The notes under the pieces: model-generated | Databases searched by the model: none | The model's input: only the letters and a program-made list of their open reading frames with translations | Told to the model about the DNA's origin: nothing | Assembly (NCBI GenBank): GCA_964023205.1 | Contig: OZ026850.1 | Span: 1,572,368-1,636,367, forward strand | DNA: 64,000 nt | Reading direction: 5' to 3' | DNA from: Lutraria lutraria | Lineage: Eukaryota > Mollusca > Bivalvia > Venerida > Mactridae | In this document: positions 43,301 through 54,060 of the stretch, in pieces | Layout of the letters: the number at the start of each line of letters is the position of its first letter | Position numbering within the stretch: position 1 is the first letter of the stretch | Program-made: the position numbers and the translations under genes

Positions 43301-45112
43301 AAATAATATTAGTCATATCATTATTTTCATCAAAAACATCATCATCGACATTAACTAAAGTGTCAACATCAACAACAACAACATCATCATCATCATTCAT
43401 ACCATGATCATCATTATTGTCAAAATCACCAAAATAACCCAGAAAACATTAAACAACAACTTCATTGTCAGTTTCAACATCATTTTCGTCAGCATCATCA
43501 CCAACAGCAACAATATCATCATCCACGAACCGTACAGTTCTTATTTACACGTCAAAAAAAGGACAAGAATCAGTGAAGGAACAGAAGGTTAATATTAATT
43601 GCTCTCTGAATACTGTATTTTCATTTATTTCCGTTGGGTTCGTGGTTTTTACAAAAATGGTTATTTCGTGGAGAAATAAATTGGTGGATTTTGATTTTTG
43701 AAAAAAGCCTTATCCCTGCATTCGTGGGGATTTGATTTCATGGATGAGCCGACCTACGAAATTAAATCCCCAACGAAAATTTATGATTCCATAGTATATA
43801 AAAAAGTTTTCAATAGGACAATTTTTTTACTTACCAATCTTTTCTGGGGTTTCAACAGGGGTCGGTTTAATCCACCATTCATTTTGTGGTACAATCCACA
43901 AGCGTTACACAGATAGTGTCCCGTGCCGTCACGTCTCCACAAAGGGGTCGAGATGGCCCCACAATTCACACACTCCCGGGCCTCGATATCAGCAAAATAT
44001 TCCTGACCATCTGTAGAAGAAAATAAAAATAATATTAAAAAATAATAAAATATAGATATTAACAATTGACAATAAAATATACCTGGAATTATGATTGTCA
44101 TGTTTTTTTTTCAATAATTTAATCAAATGCTGTTTTTTTATAATAACGGGTTACCGACTTTCCCACTTAAAAATGTTTTGATACATTTTTGTCATTTACT
44201 TGCCAGAATAGAAGGGGTCCGTGCAAGAAGGCTTTGTCGAAATCGAGATAGGACCTTATCGCACAAACTCCTTCAATTTTAAGAACTACGGCTACTTTCA
44301 CTATTACGGCTAAGTTACTTTTAACCAAGAAAACAAAAGGAAATTGGGTTAAAAATACATTTTATTGTTAATTCAAGAAAACAAAATTCTCGCATTACTC
44401 ACAACATAAAGTATTCCATGACATCGAATAGATACACAACAATGCAGTGATTTACGAATAAAGAAAATTTTTACAGTCAGTTAGGTAGAAATATTTCGTG
44501 ATATCCATTATTTGAAAAATTTGAAGAATTTACCCAGGTAAACAATAAAAAAAACTTACCAGCGCCTATCCTATGTAATCCTTGTTGGATGGCCATGCTC
44601 CAGGGCGAGATATCAGCCCCCATGTAGGAAGGGTAAGGATTTGGGCGCGCGATTGCCCCTGTCGACGAGTACGCCATTCCTTCAGAACGAGTCGTTGGTG
44701 TGGTCGAATTCTGCGAGTGGTCAAATGGAAATGGCTTGGACAAAGGTGAGACATTACCGGAACTATGTGCGTGGCTGTATCCCAGCTCTGATGGCTGCAT
44801 ACCCCAAAACGAGGCTGACGTGGCCTGATTACTGTTGCTAAGATACTGCATGGATGGAAGCACTGACCTTGACCCCGGAACGTACATTGAACTGGAATAC
44901 CCTAAATTATTCGTCGTCTGGGCGTCTTGGAAGGTTGGTGATGCTGTTGGTGACGATGTCATTACTGGCGCCGAACTTTGAAACATTGTCGGGGAACCAG
45001 AATTTAAATCGTGAACTGGTTCCGGTTTCGTGTAGATTTTGTCGTAACTATCGTCTGGTTCCGTTTTCTGTAAGTACTGGTTCTCGTCTTGCTCTGGTAC
45101 TTTATACAACAT
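39999..45112 (-). CDS. GATA456: Gene B: GATA4/5/6-class zinc-finger transcription factor (complete)
   Basis: Nuclear WGATAR-binding transcription factor, paralogue of gene A. Six exons on the minus strand: 45112-44560, 44010-43835, 42186-42091 (cassette), 41861-41736, 40818-40698 and 40318-39999. They encode about 431 residues without the cassette and 463 with it, a normal length for GATA4/5/6 proteins. Order: Ser/Pro-rich activation region, N-finger, linker, C-finger, basic tail, low-complexity C-terminus. Both fingers have C-X2-C-X17-C-X2-C. All splice phases equal those of gene A, so the pair arose by duplication after the intron structure was set. Introns are short (229 bp to 1.65 kb) compared with gene A. 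The linker has one extra residue after the N-finger. Upstream lie three GATA sites and an E-box/CCAAT module. Confidence 0.96.
40509..40671 (-). repeat. Family B element in gene B intron
   Basis: TACAGTGCAACCTCTCCAAAG to AGAGAGGTTACACTATA, inside the 379-bp intron between the basic-tail and terminal exons. It makes up almost half of that intron. Confidence 0.85.
40698..40818 (-). CDS. GATA456: Gene B exon: basic tail after the C-finger
   Basis: Acceptor TTTCCAG and donor GTAAAA bound 121 nt: 40 codons plus one base. It starts [20 protein letters not shown], identical to gene A over this stretch, then [20 protein letters not shown]. The basic tail is the minor-groove contact and nuclear import region in the family. 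Confidence 0.95.
41222..41710 (+). repeat. Expanded family A element in gene B intron
   Basis: It begins AGTCAAAGCTGTGAATTAAGG and ends ACACAGGTTTGAATGT, with the usual GGGAAAGACAAAATATGGCC, ATCAATGACGC and TTATTCGGAGATGGC blocks, so the whole is one family A copy. It is about 490 bp rather than about 180 bp, mainly because of the tandem array at 41266-41520, plus a second copy of the TTATTCGGAGG to TTTTTAAAAGAAT part. Confidence 0.85.
41266..41520 (+). repeat. 17-bp minisatellite, 15 copies, inside family A element
   Basis: Exactly 255 bp, which is 15 head-to-tail units of TGGCCTTTATTGACAAG, some with TGACC, TTGTTG or TTGGC changes. The unit is the internal TTTATTGACAGGTGGCC motif of family A, so it grew by local duplication. 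The variants are interspersed, suggesting higher-order duplication. It lies in the intron after the C-finger exon of gene B. Confidence 0.95.
41736..41861 (-). CDS. GATA456: Gene B exon: C-terminal GATA zinc finger
   Basis: Acceptor ACATCCAG and donor GTAAGT bound 126 nt, 42 codons, phase 0 both sides. It begins [13 protein letters not shown] and ends [12 protein letters not shown], with loop [17 protein letters not shown]. It differs from the gene A finger at only two residues that I can see (Ala for Ser before CANC, Thr for Ser in the loop), so DNA specificity should be the same. Confidence 0.97.
42091..42186 (-). CDS. GATA456: Gene B cassette exon between the two zinc fingers
   Basis: A 96-nt segment, 32 codons, phase 0 on both sides, with no stop in frame. 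Acceptor CTATTTTTAG precedes it and AAA|GTACGC follows. The peptide starts [10 protein letters not shown] and contains PYMTGMGPW and NGQFINRGK. It lines up with the gene A cassette through PY, PW, FI and a basic end. It is found at the same place and in the same phase. With it, the linker between the fingers grows from 30 to 62 residues. The weak donor suggests optional inclusion. Whether it is spliced in, and when, needs transcripts. Confidence 0.8.
42975..43530. repeat. ATC/GAT triplet repeat region in gene B intron
   Basis: About 550 bp of degenerate CATCAT, CAATATCACCATC and AACAACAACA repeats on the plus strand, (GAT)n on the gene B transcript strand. It lies in the intron between the N-finger and cassette exons. 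It produces an Asp-rich open frame on the minus strand and an Ile/Asn-rich one on the plus strand; both are repeat artefacts. Confidence 0.85.
43718..43797. repeat. Family F short inverted repeat, copy 2
   Basis: CATTCGTGGGGATTTGATTT and AATTAAATCCCC then AACGAAAAT flank ATGGATGAGCCGACC, as at 17540-17617. It sits in the gene B intron only about 40 bp from the donor of the N-finger exon. Confidence 0.8.
43835..44010 (-). CDS. GATA456: Gene B exon 2: N-terminal GATA zinc finger
   Basis: Acceptor CTACAG and donor GTAAGT bound 176 nt: two bases completing GAT, then 58 codons. It reads [46 protein letters not shown], then [13 protein letters not shown]. It has one codon more than gene A because GG-L replaces the usual single residue between MNG and NRPL, placed just after the finger. 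FOG-contact residues of the ECVNCGA segment are kept. Confidence 0.96.
44560..45112 (-). CDS. GATA456: Gene B exon 1: start codon and activation region
   Basis: ATG at 45112-45110 opens 184 codons plus one base, ending at donor GTAAGT (phase 1). The protein starts [15 protein letters not shown]. It is rich in Ser, Pro, Thr, Gln and Asn, without a predicted fold, as in GATA4/5/6 activation regions. Near its end [12 protein letters not shown] resembles the conserved YPYM...W segment upstream of the N-finger in vertebrate GATA4-6. I chose the ATG with A at -3; the frame is open a little further upstream but without another ATG nearby. The 5' UTR was not delimited. Confidence 0.92.
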
Positions 45113-45280
45113 AATCACAGAGTCGGGTTCAAGTATCCTAGAATCTTGTACTAACTAAAATGTCCCGTAATGATATATTTCACTTTAGAATGGTTTTGTA
45201 ATTTAACAACTCCACCGCTCACAAACGATTTACTAAATGATGTAAATTTCGTAACACAGTCTGATTCAAATTCTTTACTC

Positions 45281-45314
45281 CTTATCAGTCAAGCGCTTTA
45301 TCTGAAATGATAAG
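45281..45314. promoter_or_regulatory. Three GATA sites upstream of the gene B start codon
   Basis: CTTATCA (45281-45287), TTATCT (45298-45303) and TGATAAG (45308-45314), so three WGATAR sites in 34 bp, 170-200 bp before the ATG of gene B. Promoter-proximal GATA clusters are common in GATA genes that regulate themselves or each other. This is the best-placed GATA cluster in the window. Confidence 0.5.
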
Positions 45315-45374
45315 AAATCCTTTTATTTTTCAAACAAATAGACGCAGACAGAAAAGCAGCTTTTCTTCCGAGGA

Positions 45375-45408
45375 TCACGTGATGGTCACGTGTTCTGTCA
45401 GCCAATCA
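45375..45408. promoter_or_regulatory. E-box pair and CCAAT box upstream of gene B
   Basis: TCACGTGA at 45375-45382, CACGTG at 45387-45392, and CCAATCA at 45402-45408 (plus-strand orientation), about 265-295 bp before the gene B ATG. No TATA box is evident. The arrangement fits a proximal promoter; the transcription start was not located. Confidence 0.45.
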
Positions 45409-46102
45409 GAATCGACGGACGAATGTGTGAATGGCTTTATCGTGAACGCTCAAGAATGAAGCAATAACCAATGCTTATAGACACTGAAGATCTTTAGCAA
45501 TTGTTACAGATTTAGATTATAATAAACATTGTTTATGGTTTCAGTTTTCTGTTTGTAGAAACAAAACACTTGTTGTTCTTGTCAAAACCATTTCATCCAA
45601 GAAGACCAAATAATTATATCTATTGTTTTCTCCCAGGATCATCTGATAAACCATCAATATGTTTAGAATATTTTTTTTTAAACAAAACACAAATATAAAT
45701 ATTATCATTGATTTTTTATTATTATAAGAGTTACTGAAGGTGATTTCAATTCTTGTTGGATAATAGTCAAATTAAGATTGATCAATTTTACGGTCAAGAA
45801 ATCTGATTTAAAAGATATTTTTTTATTAAATTTCTAATCATTATTTATTTTATTTAAAGCTTATTTTCTACAGTTTATTATTAAGGTAGTTTAAGCTGGG
45901 GGTAATATTACGTAACGGTGTAAGTTTTTTTCCATAATAAATTCGCATTTCATTGTATCTTGAAAAAAAATAGAAAAAAATAAACATTGTTACATCAATT
46001 AAAGGTTTTTGAGTTCGTTTACTCTCGTCACATGGGCGATCTTCCGTCAATTCAACTCCATTATTTTTTATCTCAATGAATAAAATATGAATTATGAATT
46101 AT

Positions 46103-46190
46103 AGAACAGAACAGAACAAAACTTTATTCAAGACTTGTACATAGTGCATAGTGCGCTGTCATACAATGTAAATACATATATAATTACATT
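46103..46190 (-). repeat. Retroelement 3' end, minus strand, with (GTTCT)n tail
   Basis: On the minus strand: a body with TACATTGTATGACAGCGC, CTATGTACAAGTC, then TTGAATAAAGTTTTGTTCTG and further GTTCT repeats. The body matches that at 54756-54830 (GTACATAGT, TGTCA, ATATATAA-type blocks), so these are two copies of one family. Confidence 0.6.
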
Positions 46191-49164
46191 TTAAACAAGA
46201 TTAAAGATGTTTGCGATTTATATAAAAGATAATAGAACATTTGATGAAATGTTTAAAGAAGATTTAGAAGATGTAGAGAATAGTGACACTAAACCAGTGG
46301 AAGAAATGTCTGAAGATTTATATGATAAGAACGGCATAAAACTTCTCTCAGTTTGTTGTAAACGATAGACTGTGTTAATTAACATAATCTAATATTTCGT
46401 AGACTAATTAATGCGATAAGGGTGTATCTATCAGCGTTAAATTGCCTTTCGTTTCGGGTGTATTACAGTTTATATTTTTTCTTATTTATTGAAAAGTTGA
46501 ACCAATTTCAGATCCTGTTTTTATTAGATACTCAAATTCGGACAATTCATAATAATTAGTTTTGAAACCTGTTTTTGTTGACCCCAAATACTAGACTTCA
46601 CTCTGATTTTATGTACTTAAAGATTGGACGAAACGAGCCGGAAATAAAATAAAGAATAAATATTTTCATAATCAAAAAGGGTCAATTTTTCAACCAGCCA
46701 TTGTATAGTCATGTCAAAATATTTTTATTCACGCATATCACGTTCAAAATGAGGTATGAACATGACAGTTGTTTAATATACATGATTTTCATAAAAACAA
46801 TGAATTGAGAAAAATAAATGAAATTTCTGTTAAAATGAGAAATTAGAGGTATGTCGGGAGTCAATATTTTCTAGATGATAAAAGGACATTATTTCTTGTA
46901 TATAGATTTATAGATTTATAAATGTACATTGTCGCTGCCCCAAAACCAAGTTTAGGGGACACAATTATTCACTCGTAATTTCGTCAAGTAGTTTAAATTA
47001 TTATTTGTTAAAATATCTAATTAACAATAGAAACCGACATTGCCACTTGAGTAGAACAAATAAAAGCGGTGGTTCAAACGAGGGGATTATAAGGGGATTA
47101 AGGTACCTGAGAAATCCGATTGTCTTAACAACTGAAACATCAAAGAACAAATACCGAGGTGTGACAATGGCTTTGCTCAGACTAAAGATACTACACACAG
47201 GTCTTTGCCTAGACAATGCGAAAACAATAAACTTGTTAACTGACATTGTCTTAAAGATAGTTTTGTAACAACATACGCATTCTCATAATTTTTTTATGAG
47301 TTTTTAAAATATTTATTTTGTGAGGGGGGGGGGGGGGGGGGTAAAATTATGCACGCGCATTGAACTTATTCGATGATTTGAATAGATTTTACAATAAATT
47401 TTAAATGTACATAATATTATTTATATATATAATTATATACCTAATGAGACGAGACGTTTTGTGAATTATACCCCCCCCCCCTCCAAAAAAAACCCCCACC
47501 ACTTCAAACCTAAATTTTCATTAACATTATAATTCTTTTTATATCTCACTAGAAGATTTTTTATGTAAATAAACCAACTAAAAATTCCTCTGTAGTATGC
47601 CTCGCTTATATATCAATAAAAAAATGACTTTTATTGTTATACATGTACATCTCTTTTCAATTCATTAATAAAAAAAACGATTTTGAACATTATTATATTT
47701 ATAAACCGTTTCTGCCACGTATTAAAAAAACTTGCATATGCTTTATGTTGGACATTAATTAAAAAAGTAACTGATTTCAGTAATTCAATTCTAAACATAC
47801 AAACTCGCACAGATAAATAGGTATTAACAGACACAATCCGTTATTTTAACAAAACTTCTCAATTTTAGATAAAAAAAAACAGAAATGGTCGTCTGTTAAT
47901 GACTTAAAGAATAAACAAAGAAAATACTACAAAATTGACAGAACACACCGCGTGCAAACTTGCAATATGCACGTTATACCTCGTGCATACAACCCGAAAG
48001 ATACACTCGGCGATAGTAACGTCTCGTTTCAAATTCTTGAAGATAACGTTAAAAAACATCTCGTACTGATTTCTGAGCCTTTATACACAAATTTTTTTAT
48101 TATCTTCACAGCAGACAACGATAAAAACACATCAATGAAAAGTTTCCAGCAAAACCGAACGAAAACTTCTGTCTGCGAAAATCGGACAAGTAACACTAAT
48201 TCGGACACAACATATTTTCGGACAATATTTTATAAAAAAAATCTTTCGGGATTCAATAGAAAGGTTAGCTATTAAATACTTTAAAAAACTGGACTTATAC
48301 TCTTAACAAACAGATGATAAACAATTTTTTTTGCTTTGTATCAAAGAAACAGAAGGCTTTATTATTAAAATCAGTTACAATAGGTCATACCCCTACCAGT
48401 AAAACCCAGAGACGGGGATCAAAGTTTGATTAGGGAATTTGGGCCCAAGCCCGTCCCTTTGGGAAAATGCGTCTTAGATGACAGACAGAATCCGATCAGC
48501 GTCACGTGATCATGTTTCTGATGTTGAGCTTGTTCTACAAACTGTACAAATGCTATTGCTTTGATTGACGTAACGAGAGCACCTGTTTCTAGCAAATCAT
48601 AATTAATCCGTCAGATTCGTGTACGGATCAGTACGGCTCTGTAGACCTATGCGTGCATTTATTACAAACCATTGGCAGACATTTTTGTATATGTCTAGAT
48701 TTGAAAGATAAGAAAAGAGTTAAATTGCAATATTTATGACATTTATTAACTATTATTTCAAAAAATGAAAGCCGAGAACCATGATCGTGTACGCTGGCTT
48801 ATTAACTAAGGACAATGTCGCCTGATACCCGGCATAGCTCAGAGCGAAAAAAAAAACACGAAATCAGCATCCATGTTAGAAATACAATAACTTATTGTCT
48901 ATGATTTATATGTACCACGTGAACAGGGCAAGAATTTGGGAAAAAAATCTTAATAAAGTTGCATCTAAAGGAACGGAATTTGATTTAAGTTTAAATTAGA
49001 TCCATTGCCCTATAAATATGCAATTCAAGGTCTTATAAACGCTCATAAAAGATAACAGCTAGACGCTCGAACGACAAGACATGACGATAATCAACTCTAT
49101 AATGTACAGTACAATATCTAAAATATTAGAAGAAGAAGAAGAAGTAGAATATTTAATTTTAATA

Positions 49165-49482
49165 TCTGGGATGGGCAATTTACGAACCTGCCAACAACAC
49201 ATATAGCAAAAAGGTCATGGGTCCGAACCTTAGCTCAATCTTCCGATATTTCAAGGACGCTTTTCAATGACCTTATCCCAAAAACTACAGAGCCAAACAC
49301 TGAGTTTAGAAATCACAGGAAACGTGGGTGACGTGTATTAGTGTTTATAAAGAACCAGGCATAAAAAATATTCGAAATGAGTTGGGATAAAAATGCCCCA
49401 TTCTCCTGTATCTTCACTCCCCTTTCTCTCTGGAGCGGCTCTGATATGACCATAGCTGTCGAATGTGCCGTTTAAGCGAAAA
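49165..49482 (+). mobile_element. SINE copy
   Basis: GGTCATGGGTCCGAACC resembles a B box. The body has TATTAGTGTTTATAAAGAACC, ATTCTCCTGTATCTTC, GGAGCGGCTCTGATATGACC and ATAGCTGTCGAATGTGCCG. It is the same family as 20307 and 31885, more decayed at the head. Confidence 0.7.
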
Positions 49483-52400
49483 AAAAAGTAAGGACGCATA
49501 AAATATGAACGTATACCCACATATCTTTCAGTAAAAAAAATGCTTTATATATGCATTATTTATTTATACTTCTTTGTCGGCGATCATACAAGAAAAATTA
49601 CCACGTGCAGAAGAATACGATTAATTAAAGATAAATAATTTCGGGATCAATTGGGTCTTTACGTAACCGCCCGCCACTTAATTGTCTGCGCACAAAGGCA
49701 GAAACGAGCGCATATTTTATACAAATGGACAATCTAGAACAGGTGTAATACATGATTTTTCTCAAAAGTGTCAGTTTCCTTTCTGACAACTGGTTTTAAT
49801 AAGGTTTACGAACCACCATGCAGTCTCAAGGATTTACGTACATCAGTCGCGATTAATCCCGAAGGAGAAATTATTAATTTATTCCACAGGAAGAAAGTTG
49901 CGCGCGCATTTACGCATGCGTGCAACTGTAATTAATTTCGGACGAGAGTAGTAACGTTTAAATGAATCTAGGGATTTTATTGAGCTAAAATTATACCAAG
50001 CGAACCCATGGGAGTGAAATATAATAGACATTGCTTTCATTATCACGATTCCAACGAAATTAGCACGTTTCTATAGTTTTCTTTGAATATGTTTAATAAT
50101 TGGTACATGCGTCCTAATAATGTCTACCTCTCGGATTTTGTTTCAATTGAAGACGAAAATAGAAAATAAAGAGCCATGTATAAATTCATTGATATATATT
50201 CATACTTGACAACCCGCTTCGTCTTTTGTGTGACATCATTGTTTCCTCAAATTTGTTATTATTTTCTACAATACCGGATATCAGAGTGACCGGACTGGCA
50301 CTGGGTTTTAGCTCTAACTGTCATGTCTAAAATGCCAAAAACCGTTTTAGACACGCGTGTAAACTTGTAGACAACGAAATTATTCGTGGAAATGACGGGT
50401 CTTTACGACAATGTTCGATGATTCTTACAACAACAAATCAAGTCGAGCAGTGTAATTATATACATAAATAAATTAAACAAGCGTAATCCACGTTACGGTA
50501 GCCCTATACTACACCGAGCTTACGTGGGCTTATCGGGGATTAGAAACTCCGTATATTGATAAGAATATCGTTGTTGAATGTTAGTAAATATTTATGTTAG
50601 AGTTAGCTTCGATGGCTGTCAAGTTCTTGAAAGGTTAATCCATTGTTTTAACGGTACTTTAAAACTCAGCAGACGTCTAGAGAGGTAGAAGCTTTCTGAC
50701 AGGTGTGTCGGACCACACCGCGAATTGTGATTACATTTTTTTCTGGACAAGATAAGGTCCCGTTATGACACAACCACGAACATAGCCTGCTATATTTTCC
50801 AAGAATAATTTATAAATATATCTAGCGGAAGATGTTGAACCGTTTGAGTCAGTGACCCCGTTATGACGATTTTGCTGAAAAAATACACTTTACAGTTAAT
50901 TTGAATTAAAAAGATAAACGTTTCAATTGCTTTTTAAATTACAACTTCTTGTATGCCTACATAAAAAATTGGAACTACTTTTTGGAACTATTTTTCTTAA
51001 AATCTACATTCGCCACCTCTGTTATACGACCACCTCAATATTAAGGCTACTTAGCGTATTTTTTAAAAATTTATTATTGATCCTGTCTTTTATATTTCTG
51101 CTACATATCGACCTGATATTAATTGATATAAAGTCATATTTTGGTCCCTAAAGGTGGCGTTGAAAGTCGAGGTATCTCTAAACTTAACTCATATATAATA
51201 TTATATTTTGTTCCCCCTTTTTAATCCCCCAAATTATTTGTGGTTACGTCTTTTATTTCTAAAGTTCGCAATAAACTTGAGTGCCACGGTTGAAAAAAGT
51301 TCGTTCGTGAAATGTATCAAAATATTTACTATTCATTAAGCTAGATTACAATGTCACTTGACAGTTATGACATCATCATTGATTAACTCTATAGTACCTC
51401 TTCCTTCCATGACGTCATAAAAACAACGTACGCACGGACAAACGGGTGAATTTCAAACCGCGCTGAGCACTATGGTAACGCGACATTCAGCTTATGCAAA
51501 GCAACTGAAACTTCGCGTTTTGCTGAACTGAAAATAATTTACTGGAATTTTCATAAATCTTTTTCCCAGATTGTTCGCCGATAACATCACAATAAACGTG
51601 TCGATAGGGTAAGTGCGCGATTAAGGGAATACCATATCTTCACAACACCATGCTTTTACTGAAGTGGATCGGTTCAACGAAAATCACGAATTCTCAAAAA
51701 ATTGTTTTAATATTTATCCGCAAACACTACACCATTTAGAATAAATTTGGAAAATAAATTACATTTTCAACTCTGAGAAATTTATTTCACACATTTCGGC
51801 TAATGTTGATTTAATATTTTACAAACCGTTGTGTTTTTTTTTAATGCGTTTGTAGATATTTTAAAATTAATTTTGAATTTCATTTTTTCAGCCATTTTTT
51901 AAAACACATGGTTATTTAAATGGCCAAAAAATGATTAGAAAGAGCCGTAATTTCTCTGAAGAAAACAAAGTCTTCTCTTTTTTTATAGTTTTATAGTCAG
52001 GCAAACTCTGACTATTTTTTATAAACCGTGTGTTTTTTTTTCGTGGAAAATTTAGATAAATGTAGTAAAATGACACCTGTTAACAATCAATCTTTTTTTC
52101 TAAATATGAGTCTAAACTAACATGTAAATCGATGAGAAAATCGCCACTTCATATTTTAATCCAACATTTTCAAACTTGCCGAAATTTTAATTCTAAGGCG
52201 AATAATACGTATAAATGTGTCAAAGCATGATATCTAATTTTTACCAAGACGATTTTGAGTTTTGTGTAGATATTTTTTTCTTTATTTTACTAATCTATAT
52301 CGTTTATTGTTGTTAATAGTTTTTATGATATTATATGCATGTTTTGTCTCGATTGTTTAAACATTATGCTTTTAAACATATTTTTTATTAAGTAATTAAC

Positions 52401-53879
52401 ACTATTGTGTTACACGTACAAGGTATTTGTTTTTATCTGGGATTATGTAAACAAACCTGTTGTAGACAGTAATGATACTTAAATTGAAAATAAAAAAATG
52501 TACCCAAGGTATCAATTCATATTTAACCTATTCACCATAGCATTAACTCGTAAAGGCCTGTCCGTAAACCTTAATTTTGCTAACCATTCGAGTCTTGTTA
52601 TGTCATCCGTACTCCGCGCAAATTGCGCATTTTTCGCTTGTTTCTAAAATCTGACACCCAGAAAAAACAGACATGTTTTCTCAGCCATTTCGAGTCATTA
52701 GCAAGTAATGTAACACTGTCATGTGTACAAACATCTCGGAGAAAACAATACTGTTACAAGAAACCGCGAGGGTGCAACCAAATTCCGAGACTTGAATTGT
52801 GTAAATATTTATTTAGCAGTAACTAAGCGGCCCATAAATTGCTGCGCTCGATTGACATTTTGCGTTGGAATAATGTTCCGGCGTTTCTGAACAGCGTAAA
52901 ATGTCAAACATAAATCGTTGTCTGGTAGATTTCGCAGATCGCCCGAAAATAACTGTCTGCCTCGTTCATTTGAGCAAATCCTGATTTGATATAAAAGGGC
53001 TCACGTAATATTGAAAAGACTTTATTTTGGTTTAATTAACTGCGTTTATCTCTTGTTTTCTCCCTTTCGCACATCAGCGCTTCCGGATTATGTACCAGGA
53101 CTAACCCATTACTCCACTTTCCTTCGCTGAATTTAGATCAATGGTGGGCATGAACTGATTCAGAGAAATCGCGAGCAAAAGATGTGACGTAATATTTCAG
53201 TAATTGTTCGCAGCGAATCACACGACTAGCACATACTTCGAGTCCAAAACCACTCATTAAGCGACCATAGGGTGTTCCATATGAATATTTTATCTGCCTA
53301 AAGCACTATGTTCTAACCTTTAATGTACATTTTTGTAGAGCCGTTCATTTATTGCAAATTGGCTCACTGCAAAAAAAGTCGTTATTGCGAATCGTGTAAA
53401 AATCAGGTCTCCGTATTAGTATTCTAAACCATACAATATAAAAATGTAAAAATCTCTTTTTTTCTTTCATTCAGGAACTACAGTGGTCCGCTATCTCTTA
53501 TACACACTTTTAACTTAAAACATTTTTTGACACCATAAAAATATGAATGTCAAAAATGATACCAAACAACGTAAAAAAACGACGTTAAAAATAATAAAAA
53601 AGATTTCGGCAAACTATACTCTTTGAATATCTCCGCACAAGTTTATGTTTTTATACATATTAAAAATATACGAAAACAAATGAACCAATCCAAGGAAATG
53701 CTTAAGTTAAAATATGCTTAGTATCTTGAGGTTGAAATTTCGTCCGAATGACAATATTCAATAATGGCTTGACGAGGTCGAGCCATAAATTAATTAGTAA
53801 AATTCTTGAGCATACAAAAACCCCACCTGACTAAATGCTATACTTATTCACCATATGTATTCCGGTGTAAATTTTATGT

Positions 53880-54060
53880 ATTCTCACTGCATTGAACTCT
53901 TTACAGTTTTACATACATGTACAGCCTGGTATCTTATTCTACATGTTAAATTCATATTGTACACTCATTTCATATGCATATATATGCTGAGTGAAATAAA
54001 ATAAACTGAAACTGAGGTCCGTGCATTAAAATGAGACGTTCTGTTCTGCTCTGTTCTGTT
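53880..54060 (+). repeat. Retroelement 3' end with AAATAAACTGAAACTGA and GTTCT tail
   Basis: TTTACAGTTTTACATACATG, GAGTGAAATAAAATAAACTG and AAACTGAG look like a LINE 3' UTR and tail, followed 25 bp later by GTTCTGTTCTGCTCTGTTC. The two tails may belong to two adjacent insertions. Confidence 0.45.

Noticed and set aside
42957..43400. 147-residue Asp-rich open frame on the minus strand and 149-residue Ile-rich frame on the plus strand
   Set aside because: Both are translations of the ATC/GAT triplet repeat inside a gene B intron; a triplet repeat stays open in several frames and neither resembles a protein family.
44641..45114. Plus-strand open frames opposite gene B exon 1
   Set aside because: Antisense shadows of a well-supported coding exon.
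47952..48275. 107-residue open frame on the plus strand
   Set aside because: Composition is random-like with no known motif; the length is within chance for this much sequence.
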